NCBI GenBank assembly: GCA_015657535.1
Contig: JADHZB010000854.1
Coordinates: 1,608 to 65,423 of the forward strand
Direction: 5' to 3'
DNA from: Nephromyces sp. MM_2019
Taxonomy: Eukaryota > Apicomplexa > Aconoidasida > Nephromycida
Length of the DNA: 63,816 nt
The notes beneath the pieces are model-generated. The model had not been told where the DNA came from, ran no database searches, and worked only from the letters and a program-made list of their open reading frames with translations. Shown one piece after another: positions 49,287 through 62,799 of the stretch (the first letter of the stretch is position 1; each line of letters opens with the position of its first letter). The translations under genes and the position numbers were made by a program.

Positions 49287-50632
49287 TTAGGTCTTGAATT
49301 CCATAATTGCCTCAGGCTTCAAAATGCAAAGATGGTCAAGATCTCTAAATTTCTATAGCAGGGATATTTAAACTGTATTTAGAGTCAAGTTTTCAAATAG
49401 TTTGGCAATTTTACCTCATTATAATCTAAGCCAAATCCAATAAGAAATTCATCTGGTACTGAAAATCCCGCGAAATTAGCTTTAATACCATTTGATTTTA
49501 TTGTTCTATTTATTATTTAGCACATATAAAAAGATAAACTGATAATTTATTTTCATAATAAATTCAATAATTGATTACCGTTTCTCTAAAAGTGAGGCAA
49601 TATAAATATTCTTCGGTTTTAAGCCCTAAAATTGAATAATAAGGCTTTATGTTCATGAAAACTTGAAAATAGAAAACTATCACCTGTAACCAAACATGGA
49701 ACTTTGCCAATGTGTTTCCTGTATCAATGATGTCTTCAACAATTAAAATATTTTTCCCTTCAAGACAAGACAAATCTTCACTAATCACTTGTAGCTTTAA
49801 AAAATTTTTAGTATCAAATTAAATTCAGTCAATACTCAATTAATTAGATAAAAAAATGTTACTTACACTATTTTGTTCGTTGGGTCTATCATTTATATAA
49901 GATTTTACTCTTACATAATGCTCGAAGTATGGTGGTAAGCAATGACGAGAGTTAGTGTAACTGAGGATGTAAAGAAGGGCATTTATTTTTAAGTTTCATA
50001 AATGGTTGTAATTACATTTTCATCTTGCTGAGATGATGTAAGAGCTTAGAAAAGAAATGGCTTGAGCCTTTTAAGAGGCATATTAGGTGGATTGTTTCAT
50101 CTTGAAAGGCATTAAGGATGTCATGTGCCTTATGGTTTGCAAAAAGGAAAAGAATAACTTGAGATAAAAGGTAAGTAATGTATATAAATACTTACAATTT
50201 TTTCAATACGATCCTGGATAAGTCCATGTGGTATTAAGATCTTATCAACATAATCCTGAAATGGATATGTTTTATTGTATATTTAGGGTCAAGGTTATTA
50301 AAAGCAATTAAAAAATTAATTATAGGACCTTATAATACGAAGGGAAGACCAGCTGAGTAGGGCTGAGGGTATGGTTATCTATGAAGATTGGCTCTGTGAA
50401 CCTATGAGGATTCTTCATGCTGATAAGGTACATTCATAGTTTAGATAAGTCTTTGTTTATCTTTTGGGGTATAGCAATACAGAAGAATTTCAAGGATATG
50501 ACTTTATCCTTTAACTGATTTTATGAACTTCACTGATAGTATTCTTGCATTGTTTCATTGGTGAAATAAAATTCAATAAATGGGAGAATATTACCTTGAA
50601 TTGTCCGAGTCTTCGGTCAATGTGTATTTCAT
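49287..50632 (-). CDS. HGXPRT: Hypoxanthine-guanine(-xanthine) phosphoribosyltransferase
   Basis: Minus-strand gene whose exons rebuild the enzyme fully. Exon 1 (about 50598-50632) reads [12 protein letters not shown]. Later exons read [50 protein letters not shown] (the PPi loop), [29 protein letters not shown] with [17 protein letters not shown] (the PRPP-binding loop), [34 protein letters not shown] and [14 protein letters not shown]. The C-terminus is MEFKT with TAA at 49287. The match to Plasmodium HGXPRT is close throughout, including EHYVRVKSY and SEDLSCL. It converts hypoxanthine, guanine and possibly xanthine to nucleotides, the main purine-salvage route in parasites lacking de novo synthesis. 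The stop lies only 54 nt from the convergent cathepsin C stop. Confidence 0.95.
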
Positions 50633-51933
50633 GGTGATGAGTAGTTTGGTTGTAAAAAGTATAAATCAAAAGATTGTAAATATGACAAAAAAAAAGGGTT
50701 GTATTTTTTGAGTAAAATAAATGTATATAGAACGTATTTCAGTTGTATTTTGTTAGGAGGAGTTGAAAAAAAAGGTGTAATGTGGTATATATTATATTGA
50801 AACACTAGTAAGGTTAAATTCAGTGATCAAAAATATTAATGTGATGTAATGCTAGGATTGATCACAATGGTGAAGCATGTTGATATGTCGTTAGAATAAC
50901 TCAAATAATTTGAAACTAAATTAGAATGTAACAGACTTATTTGAGTCACAAGCACTCGAAAAAAAAAATATGTCCTTATTTAATATGGTATAGTTCTGAC
51001 GTGCTTTAGCTTTATAATGTACAATGTTTTAAGACAATATTATATAGATAGGTTCTTTTAATCTAGCATTAAAAGCTAAATTTCTTATATATTTATTATA
51101 ATTTTTTCAAAGTGTTATTCCATAACCCTGGAATTGAAAACAAAGATTCAAATATGTAACCTATTATGTATAAATCCTTAGTTTAATTACGAAACTCAAT
51201 TGAGAGGATTATTAAAATTTACACATTTGCTCATTTTAACAATTAAAGTGTCATAAGATATTTTTAAAATTACTTAGCTTCAGCAATCAATAATAATATG
51301 TGAGACTATCTAAAAGTATTAAAAATTTCCTAGGTATTAAGCACATTAATAATTTTATGCAATATGTCACTTTTATCGATGAGCAAATAATCTTTATAGA
51401 GAAATAAGCAGATAAATTAAATACCTACCCTGAATCCAAGCACGAACAAGTAATAAATTTGATCTAAGCTAAGGCCAACATAAACTATACTGAAATCTAA
51501 TCTGATGAAACCTAATAGTTTACTTGGCATATTTTAGAAACTCTTGAAGTATATAAAGCAATAAACCTAAATGAATAGCAACTTGCTTCTTAAAATTTTT
51601 TTTTTTAAAAACATTTTAAAACACTTGTTAATCGCACATCAGACCAACATCATCACATAGGCAATTGATAATGATAAACCTAATGTGAATACATACAAAC
51701 TCTTAACTTTATTTCACAATCAAGTTTAAATCATTTGATGCTTACTAATCAAAATCTAGTATGTATCAGTAACTAATTATCTTTTGACATAGACATGCTA
51801 AAAAATTTTTTATCCCCCCTTATCTTATTCTGACACCATAAATACCAACACACAAAAACATACTTCATATATCTACAACCCTAGAAAACAATTTACAACA
51901 GGATCCAATAGGTATCAAATGTGATTTACAACA
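50633..51933. other. 1.3-kb intergenic region between divergent genes
   Basis: AT-rich spacer between HGXPRT (minus) and prefoldin 6 (plus). No exon, RNA or repeat array recognised. Confidence 0.5.
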
Positions 51934-52793
51934 ATGAAACTTCAAAATCAATTACAACAGGAGGTCGAAAAACTAAATGATGTTAAAGAGAGTGAGTGAT
52001 GAAAATCTTGTTTGATTCAGTTAGCAGCTTATAGATAATCTATATTTCCTTTTGATTAGCTGATTAAGATATTAGCCCCTTCATATTTAGATCTATACAC
52101 ATGTACACATAACTACCAATCTCCCTCTCCAAAATATGAAAATTATCAGAGTACAGGTCATCTATGCAAGCCTACACTCTTCTTACTCTACAACAACATG
52201 AAAACGAACATGTCCTACAGGTACGTTTTTAATAACAAGCTTGACACATTCAGACTAGAGTAGCAACACTTTTAAATTAGCATTATGTACCTTAGATGGA
52301 TTGAAAATTTTGTATTCTGAAACCTACCTAAATTGTTATTTCATTAAGGAACTTGAAATTATGGAGCCAGATGCTATGTTACAAAAGTTAGTTGGATCTG
52401 TAATGATCCCTGAAACATGCGAGACGGCGCTGTCAGTTGTTTCCAAACGTCTAGATTATATTAAGGGAGAAATGTAAGCCCTTTTATATCATTGTTTGTT
52501 TTTCTTTTTTATTATAATGACATGAATACCCAAATGCAAGCTTTATACGATAAAGTTATTAAAAATTTAAACCAATCTCTTTGCCTAATTCTCTAGGCAG
52601 AGAGTAGAAAAAACAATGAACACGTATTCACAAAAATCGAATGAAATATCTTCAAAGGTAAAGAATTAGCTATTTACCTTTCAAATTTCCAAACATTTTT
52701 TTATAACAATCTTTTTTGAACTTTGTTATATAGATACAAGAACTTGAGAGACAGATTATGGAAACTCAGAAAAAAACTAGCCAGACATCTTAA
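51934..52793 (+). CDS. PFDN6: Prefoldin subunit 6 (beta-type)
   Basis: Five exons: 51934-51991, 52150-52220, 52349-52473, 52597-52657 and 52734-52793, all GT-AG with closing phases. The product is about 124 residues. It starts MKLQNQLQQEVEKLNDV, a coiled-coil helix. Then come the beta-type prefoldin landmarks LQQHENEHVLQELEIME, LQKLVGSVMIPETCETAL and VVSKRLDYIKGEMQRVEK, and a closing helix IQELERQIMETQKK. The (K/Q)LVG-V turn and KRLDYI match subunit 6 of the hexameric prefoldin co-chaperone, which hands nascent actin and tubulin to CCT. Length is typical. Confidence 0.93.
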
Positions 52794-53613
52794 GTCGTAG
52801 CTTCAATATTTATAACATATTTGACCCATCTCTAAGCTTTATTATTTCACTTCTGCAGCTGATTAATAACTGTCTATGAAATACTCCCATCATCGATTTG
52901 TAATAAAATCAAAATAATTGTATTTTTTAGTTATTTTGAAACAGTTGAAAATCTACCTTGTTAAATTTAGATTTACTCTAAATAAAACTTATTTCACTAT
53001 TAAAGGACAATCCTACCTACTGAAAACCATAATTCTTAGTGGAAACATTAAAATCTCATTTTGCTTTGGTAAAAATCCTTCAAATTTTTTCTTTCTGACT
53101 CAAAATATGACATAAAAGTATCCAAGTTTTCATAAAATGATCTTATTTCTCCAAATTCCCTAAAAAATTTATACGTAACATGTAACATTTACTATCAATA
53201 AAGCTCATACTTACCTTTCAATTGAACAAATTGTAGAATACAATGTAATGTCAGCGCAAGAAAACTATTAGAAAGTAGAAATCATAAATAACGTTGAATA
53301 ATCAAGCTTACTTTATCAAAAATCCAATAATTTAAAATTTGATTAGCAAGAGTAGCCTAATGCAAACTGTTTTAAAATTTAGTATCAAAGCTTTGGGGGC
53401 CTACATTTGAAGTCTTGTATTGTAAAAGCTCATCAAGTTGCTAATTTAATATCTTATGTTTCTGAATATATTTTGCATATTTTAATTACCGATATGGCTG
53501 GTGCTAAAACGTCAATAAAATATAATTTCTTTTCTTTTTCAATAGATTTCTTATCAAGACTTCGATTCCTAACCCTACTTATGATAAATAATTTATTTTA
53601 TACTAAAAGATTA
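52794..53613. other. Spacer between convergent genes
   Basis: AT-rich stretch between the stops of prefoldin 6 and the next minus-strand gene. A 70-codon plus-strand frame near 53407-53619 lacks a supporting start or neighbours. Confidence 0.45.
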
Positions 53614-54528
53614 TTATAACCAGGTTGAATTCAAGATTGACACACAAAATTCCACAATAGATACAATTTGATTAGCTTCAATCTTTGTAGTACCTAAGAG
53701 CCCTGCGTAAAGTGCATAGCGGAGAATTTTTAGTAAAAAATTATAATAACCAAGAGATGATGCCAAATGTTTGAATATAGACAGGCTTCCTACAATCTGA
53801 TCTTTCCCATTAGTAAAATATGGTAGATTGAAGGGCAGCATCGACTCTATAAATAAAGTCTTCAAGCTTTTAATGTAAATTTAATTAACTAAATAATATA
53901 GGAATCACAAAATTGGCTTTACTTTTCAAGATTCATGCTTTTGTCGACATTAATCTCTAATGTGATGGAAATTTTATAAAAGAGGAAAGCGATTAAGTAG
54001 TATTTGTTACCGCAAAAATCCATTTTTTGATCAACCATTAAGAGTCTTATCATGTCCGCTGAACCTCTGGGTTTAGTAGAAGTTGAATTACAAATATTAC
54101 TACTACCTTTAATAAGTTTACCTGCAAGGAAAATAAACTAAAATATTTTCTTTGGGTGTTATTGGTAAGTATGAGTTGTTGTTTAGAATCCATTTGATAA
54201 TTTGAGGATAATTTGGAAAATTTATTTCAGCAAAAGAGCGCTTCTTCAAAGTTCTTGGAATTGTAGATGTTGATTTTGATTTGCCTAGCTTTGAATTTTC
54301 TATAAGATGTTGATAACTTAATTCTTTATTTATTATTCTCCACGCTCCTGAGGTGAGCTTAACTGATTTTAATAATGGATCGTTTGCCAGCTCATTGAAT
54401 AACCAATTTGATACGTATCTCTCTAACAGTGCCGAATTTCCAAATTTCTTTCTTGGGATCCCGATATCTCTGGTAAAAGAATTAGTAGCGAATGTTTTGG
54501 CTTTCGAGTTTTCTTTAAATAATTTCAT
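53614..54528 (-). CDS. Unrecognised protein, about 260 residues
   Basis: Four minus-strand exons with closing phases: 54122-54528, 54011-54066, 53923-53956 and 53614-53866. The N-terminal part is basic and Ser/Asn-rich (MKLFKENSKAKTFATNSF) with GIPRKKFGNSALLERYVSNW. The middle exons read GSADMIRLLMVDQKMDF and EINVDKSMNLEN. The C-terminal exon is hydrophobic-helical (LKTLFIESMLPFNLPYF, FLLKILRYALYAGLLG, NQIVSIVEFCVSIL) and ends STWL. The last third could be one or two membrane-associated helices. It sits upstream of the EF-Ts gene on the same strand order. I recognise no family. Confidence 0.6.
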
Positions 54529-54842
54529 CTTGTGGATTTAGAGAATAGTCAATAAAAAAAAATTAAAAATGTTCATAGTGACAAGGAACATAGAAACTTA
54601 GGGCTTATAAATTTTATATTTTTAATGTAATTACATTGAAGTTTTATGAGACAGCTCATTTATAAGCCGACTATCAGAGCTAAAAAGCTTCAAAAATTGT
54701 TACATAAATTACTTAAGGGTTGATTTCTCCGAAATTTCTTTTTTATCTTATTTATAACAAGTGTAAAGGATTCTCAATATAATTAGAAATATTTATCTGT
54801 GAAAGTGGTGACTTGAATAATTTATATATTGATTCAACATCC
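54529..54842. other. Short spacer, no gene seen
   Basis: AT-rich 314-bp gap between two minus-strand genes; it should include the 3' end of EF-Ts and the promoter of the downstream gene. Confidence 0.45.
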
Positions 54843-56118
54843 TTAAATAGAGCAATCTATAAAATTATTTTTTATTCCAATATAAGCAAACTTATTAAGT
54901 GTCACTTTTGACATATAAATGTCCTCAAATGATTCAATTATTTCATTTAATTTCAAAGATTTCTTTGCATTATGGAATTTCAGCATATCATTGTAAGCTT
55001 CATAGTCAGACTCCAAAAATGACATAAATTGGTTTTTCATGAGAAATTCTTGTTGAAGCAGACATGTTTCATCATAAAAGTTTTCAAGTTTTTGGTTCAG
55101 AATCTTTTCTTTTGCAGTCTCTTTAATAGAAGGTTGCATATTTGCATCAATGATCTCTATTTCCTTGGTAACTAACTCTTTAGGCACCTGAAATTTGTTA
55201 ATAAAACCAGGTCTATTAGCTACAACTTGCATAGCAATTTGCTTTCCAAAGAATTCCAATAGCTTTATAAATTGTGATGAAAGCTCAATGTTATTGGAAT
55301 TTTCAGCATTAAGAGTAATTAGGGAAGCTGCTTGCCCAATGTTATGTCGATATTCGTTATGAACATATCCCAAAGTAAATATATTAGCATATTTGGGTCT
55401 AAAAACAATGTTATTTATTTTTATAGGTTCATTGAAAATCTCACATAGCTCGGAAATAGTTTCACCCACAGTGCTTCCCTGAAATTTAGGATCGATTTTG
55501 TCTTTTAAGACAATTGAGTGTAATTGGTTCATGTTGAAGTTGTCAAGGTGGGGATTTTTAAAAGACATAATTTCATCCAGTATGTTGTTGAAAGCTTTTA
55601 TAAATAAATCATTCTTTGCAACAAAGTCAGTGCTTGATGAAATTTGGACAAGCAATGAGCCGTTATTATTCTGTCTCAATCCAATCAGTCCTTCATTTGT
55701 AGCACGTGAGCTTAAATTGTTAGCGGAAGCCAGTCCATTTTCTCTAATCCAAGTCCTTGCTTTATCTATATCCTGAAAACAAAAGAATTATCTTGATAAT
55801 CATCGATGTTTGTTAATCTCTCTTATCATATTATTAAGGTTTATATTATTAGTGTTTATTCAATAGCAATATTAAAACAAATATTCTTAGTACCCAATCA
55901 GAAGAGCTCAGAGCCTGTTTGCAGCGGCCTATGCTGACTCCTGTTATATTTCTCAATTCTTTGATTACTTCAAGTTGGTTTAACTTTGATGAAAAGTGTC
56001 TGATTGACTGTCCAGCATTGTTTTTCAAATATAAAAACGAATCATTTCTTAAAGAGGAAATGCCAAATATATTTCTACAACCAATAGGAATGCCTCGAGA
56101 TAATTTGAACAAAGTCAT
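54843..56118 (-). CDS. Organellar elongation factor Ts
   Basis: Two exons, 55894-56118 and 54843-55772, join in phase 0 to give about 384 residues. The first 45 residues form a basic, hydroxyl-rich presequence (MTLFKLSRGIPIGCRN) with a processing-like SIRHFSSKLNQ. Next comes the EF-Ts UBA-like N-domain: VIKELRNITGVSIGRCKQAL and DIDKARTWIRENGLASA, then EGLIGLRQNNNGSLLVQISS and TDFVAKNDLF, the TDFVA(K/R)N signature. The C-terminal part has IGQAASLITLNAEN, GKQIAMQVVANRPGF and an EFLMKNQ segment. EF-Ts exchanges nucleotide on EF-Tu during organelle translation. The presequence looks mitochondrial, but in Plasmodium EF-Ts has been placed in the apicoplast, so destination is not settled here. No hydrophobic signal peptide is visible. 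Confidence 0.93.
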
Positions 56119-57641
56119 TCTTATTATAAGAGTTATGTGAGGTTAATATATTTAGCATATTATGAAGCTTAGCTAGTAACAATGGAAGTTGTTGTGGTAT
56201 ACAATTTCCTCAGAGAGCAACATTACTTTGATTATGTTAACGATAATTGTTCTTGAAGGATACAGTAAAAAGTTATTTAAGTATGTGTTTTCTCATCAGG
56301 AATATCTTCAGCTTCATAATAAATAAAAATTTAAACCTAATCTCGCTATATATGCAAAGTAAAATTAACAAAAGTACAACTGGGTTGAAACATCAAATCA
56401 AGTTTATATCTACTATTTCAAAGGTTAGTTAGGTACATTCAAATCATGTCATAGTTAAATGAACATGCTATGTGGATAATTGATTCTAAAAAAAAAATTA
56501 AATAGAATTTAATTGTAATATTTTAGTAACCATTTTCTAAGCACTTTAGCTATATTTTTGTATTGAATGACAATACATTAACTTAGGATTTTAAGGTCAG
56601 AGTGAAAAAAAAAATTTATCTCATTTGATTAGATACCCTCAATTTTTAGTTAAGTAATATTCTGGTAAAGTATTTAATATAGATAAAATTATTGTGTGAT
56701 TGTAATATCAAAGAGTTGAATGGTTCCATTAGATTCATCTAAATTAGTCGAAAACTTATTTTATTAAAGGTATATATTAATAGTATATTGTTTATTCCTA
56801 AAATCTTTATTGAATAGACTAAACTCTAAAATATAAGGTAACATAAAGTTTCCAAAATGTGCATCATATATAACAGTTTCTGAAATCTAAATAAGTTAAG
56901 TTTATTAGTATTTTTATAGTGATCGATAATTATCAAATACAGAATCATAGTATAATTTCATAAATCCAAAAGGGATCAAAGCTGAAGACAAACAAATTTG
57001 AGATGTATGTGATTAAAGGTATTCTTAAATCAATACAAATCAAGTATATATATATATCTTATATAATTTACAGAATATAATGAGTGTATAACAGTGTAAA
57101 GCCTATATATATATGTATATTTATTGTGTATGATAATATAAGGTAAGTAAGTAGTATATTAATATTATACAAATTATATATAAATACCAATTCGCTGTTT
57201 ATGAGTTATAAAGGAAATACCAATAATATTAGTAATAGCCATAATAAAACTTGATTTAATCTGTTTATATAAAGTATATGTTGCTTTAACAAATTTATTA
57301 CAAATTTTCTAAAATAAACACTTTACCATAAAATTGTAGTCTTTATGATATGCTTCTGTATTTATAATATATTCTTGACTTCTATATAGTAGTTCAAGTA
57401 ATCCAACACCACTCATAGATTTAAGGAAAGTCTTGAATAGCTATATTAGCAATATATATATATATAATACATATATGTATTAATTCTAATGATCTCTTAG
57501 AGCAAACCAAATTAAATGTATTTCAATATATTCAAATATATATAAAAGAGTATATATTATAAGGTATTGCTAAATTTCAATACACGTATATATATATATG
57601 TGTATTGACCTATAATAGTTAACTAAGGTATATACTATAAT
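56119..57641. other. 1.5-kb gene-free AT-rich region with TA tracts
   Basis: No exon or RNA gene recognised. TA tracts begin near 57040 and become frequent toward the right, marking the transition into the microsatellite-rich flank. Confidence 0.5.
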
Positions 57642-58091
57642 CTATTTAACTAATAAATAAATATAATGATTCTTAAGTTGTTTAATTAAAATTAAATAAA
57701 TTAAAGATTGAATTATTACTGGGATAAACATCCTTAATGTTATTTGTGGTATAATTTGTTGTTTAGCACCAAAGTGTGCTAATGAGAATGTTGCACATGA
57801 CATAATCATTGCTTGTAAGGAGCTATAATCAATTTTCTTATCTAGGTGTAAAGTTGATCGTGAGTTTTGTTGTGGTAATATCAAAAGCTTATAGTTCATT
57901 GAATTATCTGATAATGATTTAAAATAAATAATATGTATGGGTATGTGTGAATATATGTTTTTTATATGGATGGGCTCCTTTATATTTTTGTGTATGCTTG
58001 GGATATTTAATACATAACTTGATATATATATATGTATACAGCGTTCGAGATACATGCATACTGTATAAATTATGTTTGTGTTGAGATTATA

Positions 58092-58129
<38 letters not shown>

Positions 58130-61100
58130 TATAATCAGTATGTCTTAAAATAATAAAATGATATATGTGATATTTATAATGTTTGCTTGGGTATAATCTC
58201 TAGATTATGTGGCCTATGCTAAGGTTATAAAATTTTATGTAAAATGTGTAAAATAGGTCAAGATAGATCTCTATTATTTACTTACTATTTTCAATAGATT
58301 TATTTATCTCTCTAAGACTTCTGTGTAAAATATTATGACTTTCTCCAGCATTGAGCATTCTAGAAATTGGCTATTAAAAATTCACAAATAAAATTGTATT
58401 ATTAGTATTGTAATTATAATAGAGGCTTGATATATATACATAGAAATTATTAGTTAAGTGAATACACACACTAATATATAAAACATCTAGAATGTAAATT
58501 ATGGGAATTACACACATAAATATATAAAATTTCTTAATTATGAAATATGGAAATCACACACACACGCAAATATAATAAATTAGGTGCAATTTATCGAGTA
58601 ATACCAATAATAAATTGCATATAACCTTGATTAATATATATATGTGTGTATAATCAAACATTATTGTGAGTTAAAGTGTACTTACAGATATTGTTGTAGG
58701 ATAGGTAACTAAACCAGGTCTATAGAGGTAATCTAACACTAAATAATTATTATCTTGGGTTGTTTTAGCTACACACAATGTTTAAATAAGATATATAAAA
58801 ATAAATAATCAACTGCAAAAATTATAAATCATATGTACACACACCTTCTTGTTGTTGTTCATTTTTATTAATTTCTTTATCTTTTTGATCAGATGCTAAG
58901 TAATTCAATATATGTATATGTGTGTGTGTGTGTTTGTGTGTATTTATGTGTATGTGTATATGTGTGCATTTGTGTGTCTGTGTGTCTGTAATTACATGTG
59001 TGTGCATGTATAGATATATACATGTATATATATTGTATGAAAAAATATAAAAATGTGTGTACATACCTTGAGATGCATTCAAATTGGTTGCTGTATCTAA
59101 AAATAACAAGAATTTTTGGAAATTTATTTTAGAATATGTGTGTATGTGTGTGCAGCTGTGTATTTGTATGTACGTGTATTTATATAAATATATATATATA
59201 CCTTCACTTTCTTCTCCTAAATCTTGGAAATGTTTAGCCTCGTTATTAAATATAGTTTGTGCATTTTTCTTATTCTGATATTTGAATGGATTAAGTCGAA
59301 TTATATGATATATATATATGTATATATATGTGCATATATATGTGTGTGCGAATCTGTGTGTGCGAATCTGTGTGTGTGGATCTGTGTGTATGTGTGTGTC
59401 TGTCTAGTGTGTAGTTAAGTATAAGTAGATATTTGTATGTATTTATGAGGACAATTATTTAGGATATATATACATCAAGAAATGATAAGGTGTATCTCAC
59501 ACATTTTGAATGTATTTATATTATATACACACACGTTAATAACCTCAACAAGACGGAGTAAAATTTGGGCTCGATATTCTTCAAATATATATTCTGATTT
59601 CCATAGATTTGTATTTGTATTTACCAGACGTATAATATCATTATAATCAACTTCTCTTTCCTAATATACACACACAATACACACACACAAATATATATAC
59701 ACATACAATAATATGTATACACATAAAATAATATATAAACATACAATAATAAGTATACATACACACAATACACACACACTAATATGTATACATATACAAT
59801 AATATGTATACACATCCAATAATATATAAACATACAATAATAAATATAAACATACACAATAAGATATATAAACATATGAATATATCTATATATACATATA
59901 TGTACTATAATATATATTTACACAATGAAATTTATATATGCAATAAATAACATATATGTATGTAGTAATATATAGTTGCAAACACAATAGGATATATTTA
60001 CACACATGATAAAAACTATACATATGAAATAGTAAATATGCCCACAATAATCTACATGTATATATGGTATGATATGAATAAATTTTCCTACAATGTATAC
60101 ACACAGTATAATATGAGAGATATTTTACACACACACATATTATATATAAATATATAATTTATACACACTTCTGGTGGGAGATTACAGCAAAGGTCATATA
60201 CAATTCTAAGTTGTGTCTCCCAAAATGTTCTTAGGTTTGAATCAGTTGTGTTTGGATCACTATTTTCATAAACAAATGTGTGTAAGACTGTTTTGAGTAT
60301 ATTTTTGTTTTTGTGTGTAGAAGAATTAGTGTCGAGTGTTGTTGAGTTTAAGTGTTTAACGGCCATGGGTCTTTGTGTGATAAGTTGTAGATCTATAAAA
60401 AAAATGTGTATTTATTTGTACCTATGTGTGATGTGTGTGAACCTGTTATTTTATATATGTAGGTATGTGTGAATCTAATGTGTGTAAACATGTTTTCTCA
60501 TATACATATGTGTGTGATGTATATGTAATGTGTGTGTAATGTGTCATATGTGTGTGATGTATATGTAATGTGTGTGTAATGTGTCATATGTGTGTGATGT
60601 ATATGTAATGTGTGTGTAATGTGTCATATGTGTGTGATGTATATGTAATGTGTGTGTAATGTGTCATGTGTGTGTGATGTATGTGTAATGTGTGTGTAAT
60701 GTGTCATATGTGTGTGCAAATGTGTGTATGTATGTATGTATATATATGATCTGTGATAAGTATGTGTAAAGATGTATATCTATTAAATTAGATGATTATT
60801 ATGAGAAATCATAAGTACCTGAAATAGCCTCAAATTTTTTGCGAGTAAATCCATCAGTGTGTGCAACAATTTCTGAACAATTTTCATGTAATTTACCCTT
60901 TATAAATAAAGGGATAAAATAGGGACCAAGGTGTGTAACCAAGCGTGAGCCTAATATCTATTAAGATTTAATTGTACATATATATGTGTGTGTGTGTGTA
61001 ATGAGATAAAATTATATTATAAATTTAATCACGTACACATTAAAGTATATCTTTTATAATGTTTTGACTCACAATAAATACAAATGTGTGAATATATATA

Positions 61101-62430
61101 TATGTTTATAGATACATATACACATCTAAATACATATCTATACAAAGGATCATAAAGATATGCAGATTCAAAATTATATAAATGGCTATACACATATAAC
61201 TTACATACACATATATATATATATAACATTAGATGAATTTAAATAATATGTTTAATACTCACTTGATTATAAGGGCTAGGATTGATAGATGTGTAATTTT
61301 TAATATAATAGTCATGAATATAGTATAGAGATCCGTATATAACACCACCCAGAAATGTGCAAAATTGAAGTGTTTTTAAAAAACTACTTTCTGTAAACAT
61401 ATGTATACAGATACACACACATTATTTCAACAAAAAAACTCTATTTATAAGTGTGTGTGTATGATTTATATACATAAGTTTATAATTTTGTTTGTGTGTA
61501 ATTTATAATAGAATTAGATAAGATAGATAAAAAATCATACAAATTAATATAATATGTATAGGTATGATTAATTACATAAATCAAAAATAATACACGTATA
61601 TAGCCCTTACACAATTTACAATTTGAAAATTAAAATGTAAAAATAGCTTATATATCAGAGTTTTATATTAAAATATAAATAGTGTATTAAATAAAATAAA
61701 TATAGAGTATAACATACACAATATAAGTTAAAAAAGCTCAACCAAGATATCACTCATACACACACATATTCACTAACATATATAAATACAGATGCAAAAC
61801 CACGTATTGACACATACACACACATATATATACACACACATATATACACACACACATACACAGATACACACATATACACACACATATACACACACATATA
61901 CACACATACACACATACACACACATACACACACATACACACACATACACACACATACACACATACACACATATACACACACATATACACACATACACACA
62001 CATACACACATATACACACATATACACACATATACACACATACACACTCATACACACATACACACGCATACACACATACACGCATATACACTCACATATA
62101 CACACATATACACACATACACACTCATACACACATACACACACATACACACATACACACATACACACATATACACACACATACCATTGGGCTTAGGCTCT
62201 ACCAATCTGAGTGGGCTAGGAGGGAGCTCAGTTTGCTTTCGAGGCGTTCTGTGTGTAAAGCTACTAAATGTTGCACAATAAACACTGTGTGTGTGTAATT
62301 TAGGCCCAATTTGTGTGTGATTTAATAGTGTGTGTGTATGTAAATTTGACCCAATTTTTATTTTACTTAGCACGGTGTATGTGTAGAGTTTAGACCCTAT
62401 CTGGGTATTATACAATCTGAGTAGTTTCAT
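57642..62430 (-). CDS. Probable mitochondrial membrane protein, unknown
   Basis: Minus-strand gene in microsatellite-rich DNA. Exon 1 (62184-62430) encodes a presequence free of acidic residues for its first 65 or so positions, with three degenerate copies of a (N/H)TQIGxKLxT(Y/H) unit and then TPRKQTELPPSPLRLVEP. Further exons carry SSFLKTLQFCTFLGGVIYG with SLYYIHDYYIK (about 61265-61390; a membrane span), SRLVTHLGPYFIPLFIKG and HTDGFTRKKFEAISG (about 60823-60957), a helical LRTFWETQLRIVYDLCCNL segment (about 60170-60395), small charged exons near 59600, 59270, 59095 and 58880, DYLYRPGLVTYPTTIS (about 58690) and PISRMLNAGESHNILHR (about 58370). The last exon (57642-57907) has QIIPQITLRMFIPVIIQSLI, a second span. 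Two spans plus presequence suggest an inner mitochondrial membrane location (inference). Family unknown; introns are full of TG/CA/TA repeats. Confidence 0.55.
58099..58127. repeat. TA microsatellite
   Basis: Uninterrupted AT dinucleotide run in an intron of the last gene. Similar tracts lie near 57455, 59305 and 62760-62805. Confidence 0.8.
60508..60716 (+). repeat. 40-nt tandem repeat, about 5 copies
   Basis: The unit ATGTGTGTGATGTATATGTA followed by ATGTGTGTGTAATGTGTCAT repeats exactly every 40 nt about five times; the copies are identical except for two A-to-G changes in the last full copy. It lies in an intron of the minus-strand gene. Confidence 0.9.
61754..62183 (+). repeat. CA/TACA microsatellite, about 430 nt
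   Basis: Almost pure ACAC/ATAC repeat filling an intron directly downstream of the presequence exon of the minus-strand gene. Frames open on both strands (Thr-His or Cys-Val) are repeat translations. Confidence 0.9.
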
Positions 62431-62761
62431 CACTCCAGTGTGTAAGGAATAGAAGTAAAATTGGGTATATAAATTTGTTTGAATTTCAGGGCCATTTGTA
62501 TATAGATAAGTTTGTGTAAATGTGTGCCTTGGAGATGATAAATTTATAACGCTTTGTTTTATATATATATATATGTATATATATATGTCTGTGTTTATAT
62601 ATGTATGTGTGTGTGTGTTTATATATATGGGTATATATCAAATAGTGTTACACACACATTGGGTAGTTTCAAGTTGATGAAAATGATGATTTATATGTGT
62701 ATGTCCTATCAAAGGAGTCTCTGTTTATATAAATTTAAGTGTATATTATATATGTGTTTCC

Positions 62762-62799
<38 letters not shown>

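Noticed and set aside
53407..53619. Plus-strand 70-codon frame
   Set aside because: No ATG at its beginning, no recognisable motif and no linked exon; lies in a spacer between convergent genes.
56247..56432. Plus-strand 61-codon frame
   Set aside because: No motif, no splice partner and AT-driven composition in a gene-free stretch.
61750..62298. Long Thr-His and Cys-Val frames
   Set aside because: CA microsatellite within an intron of the minus-strand gene.
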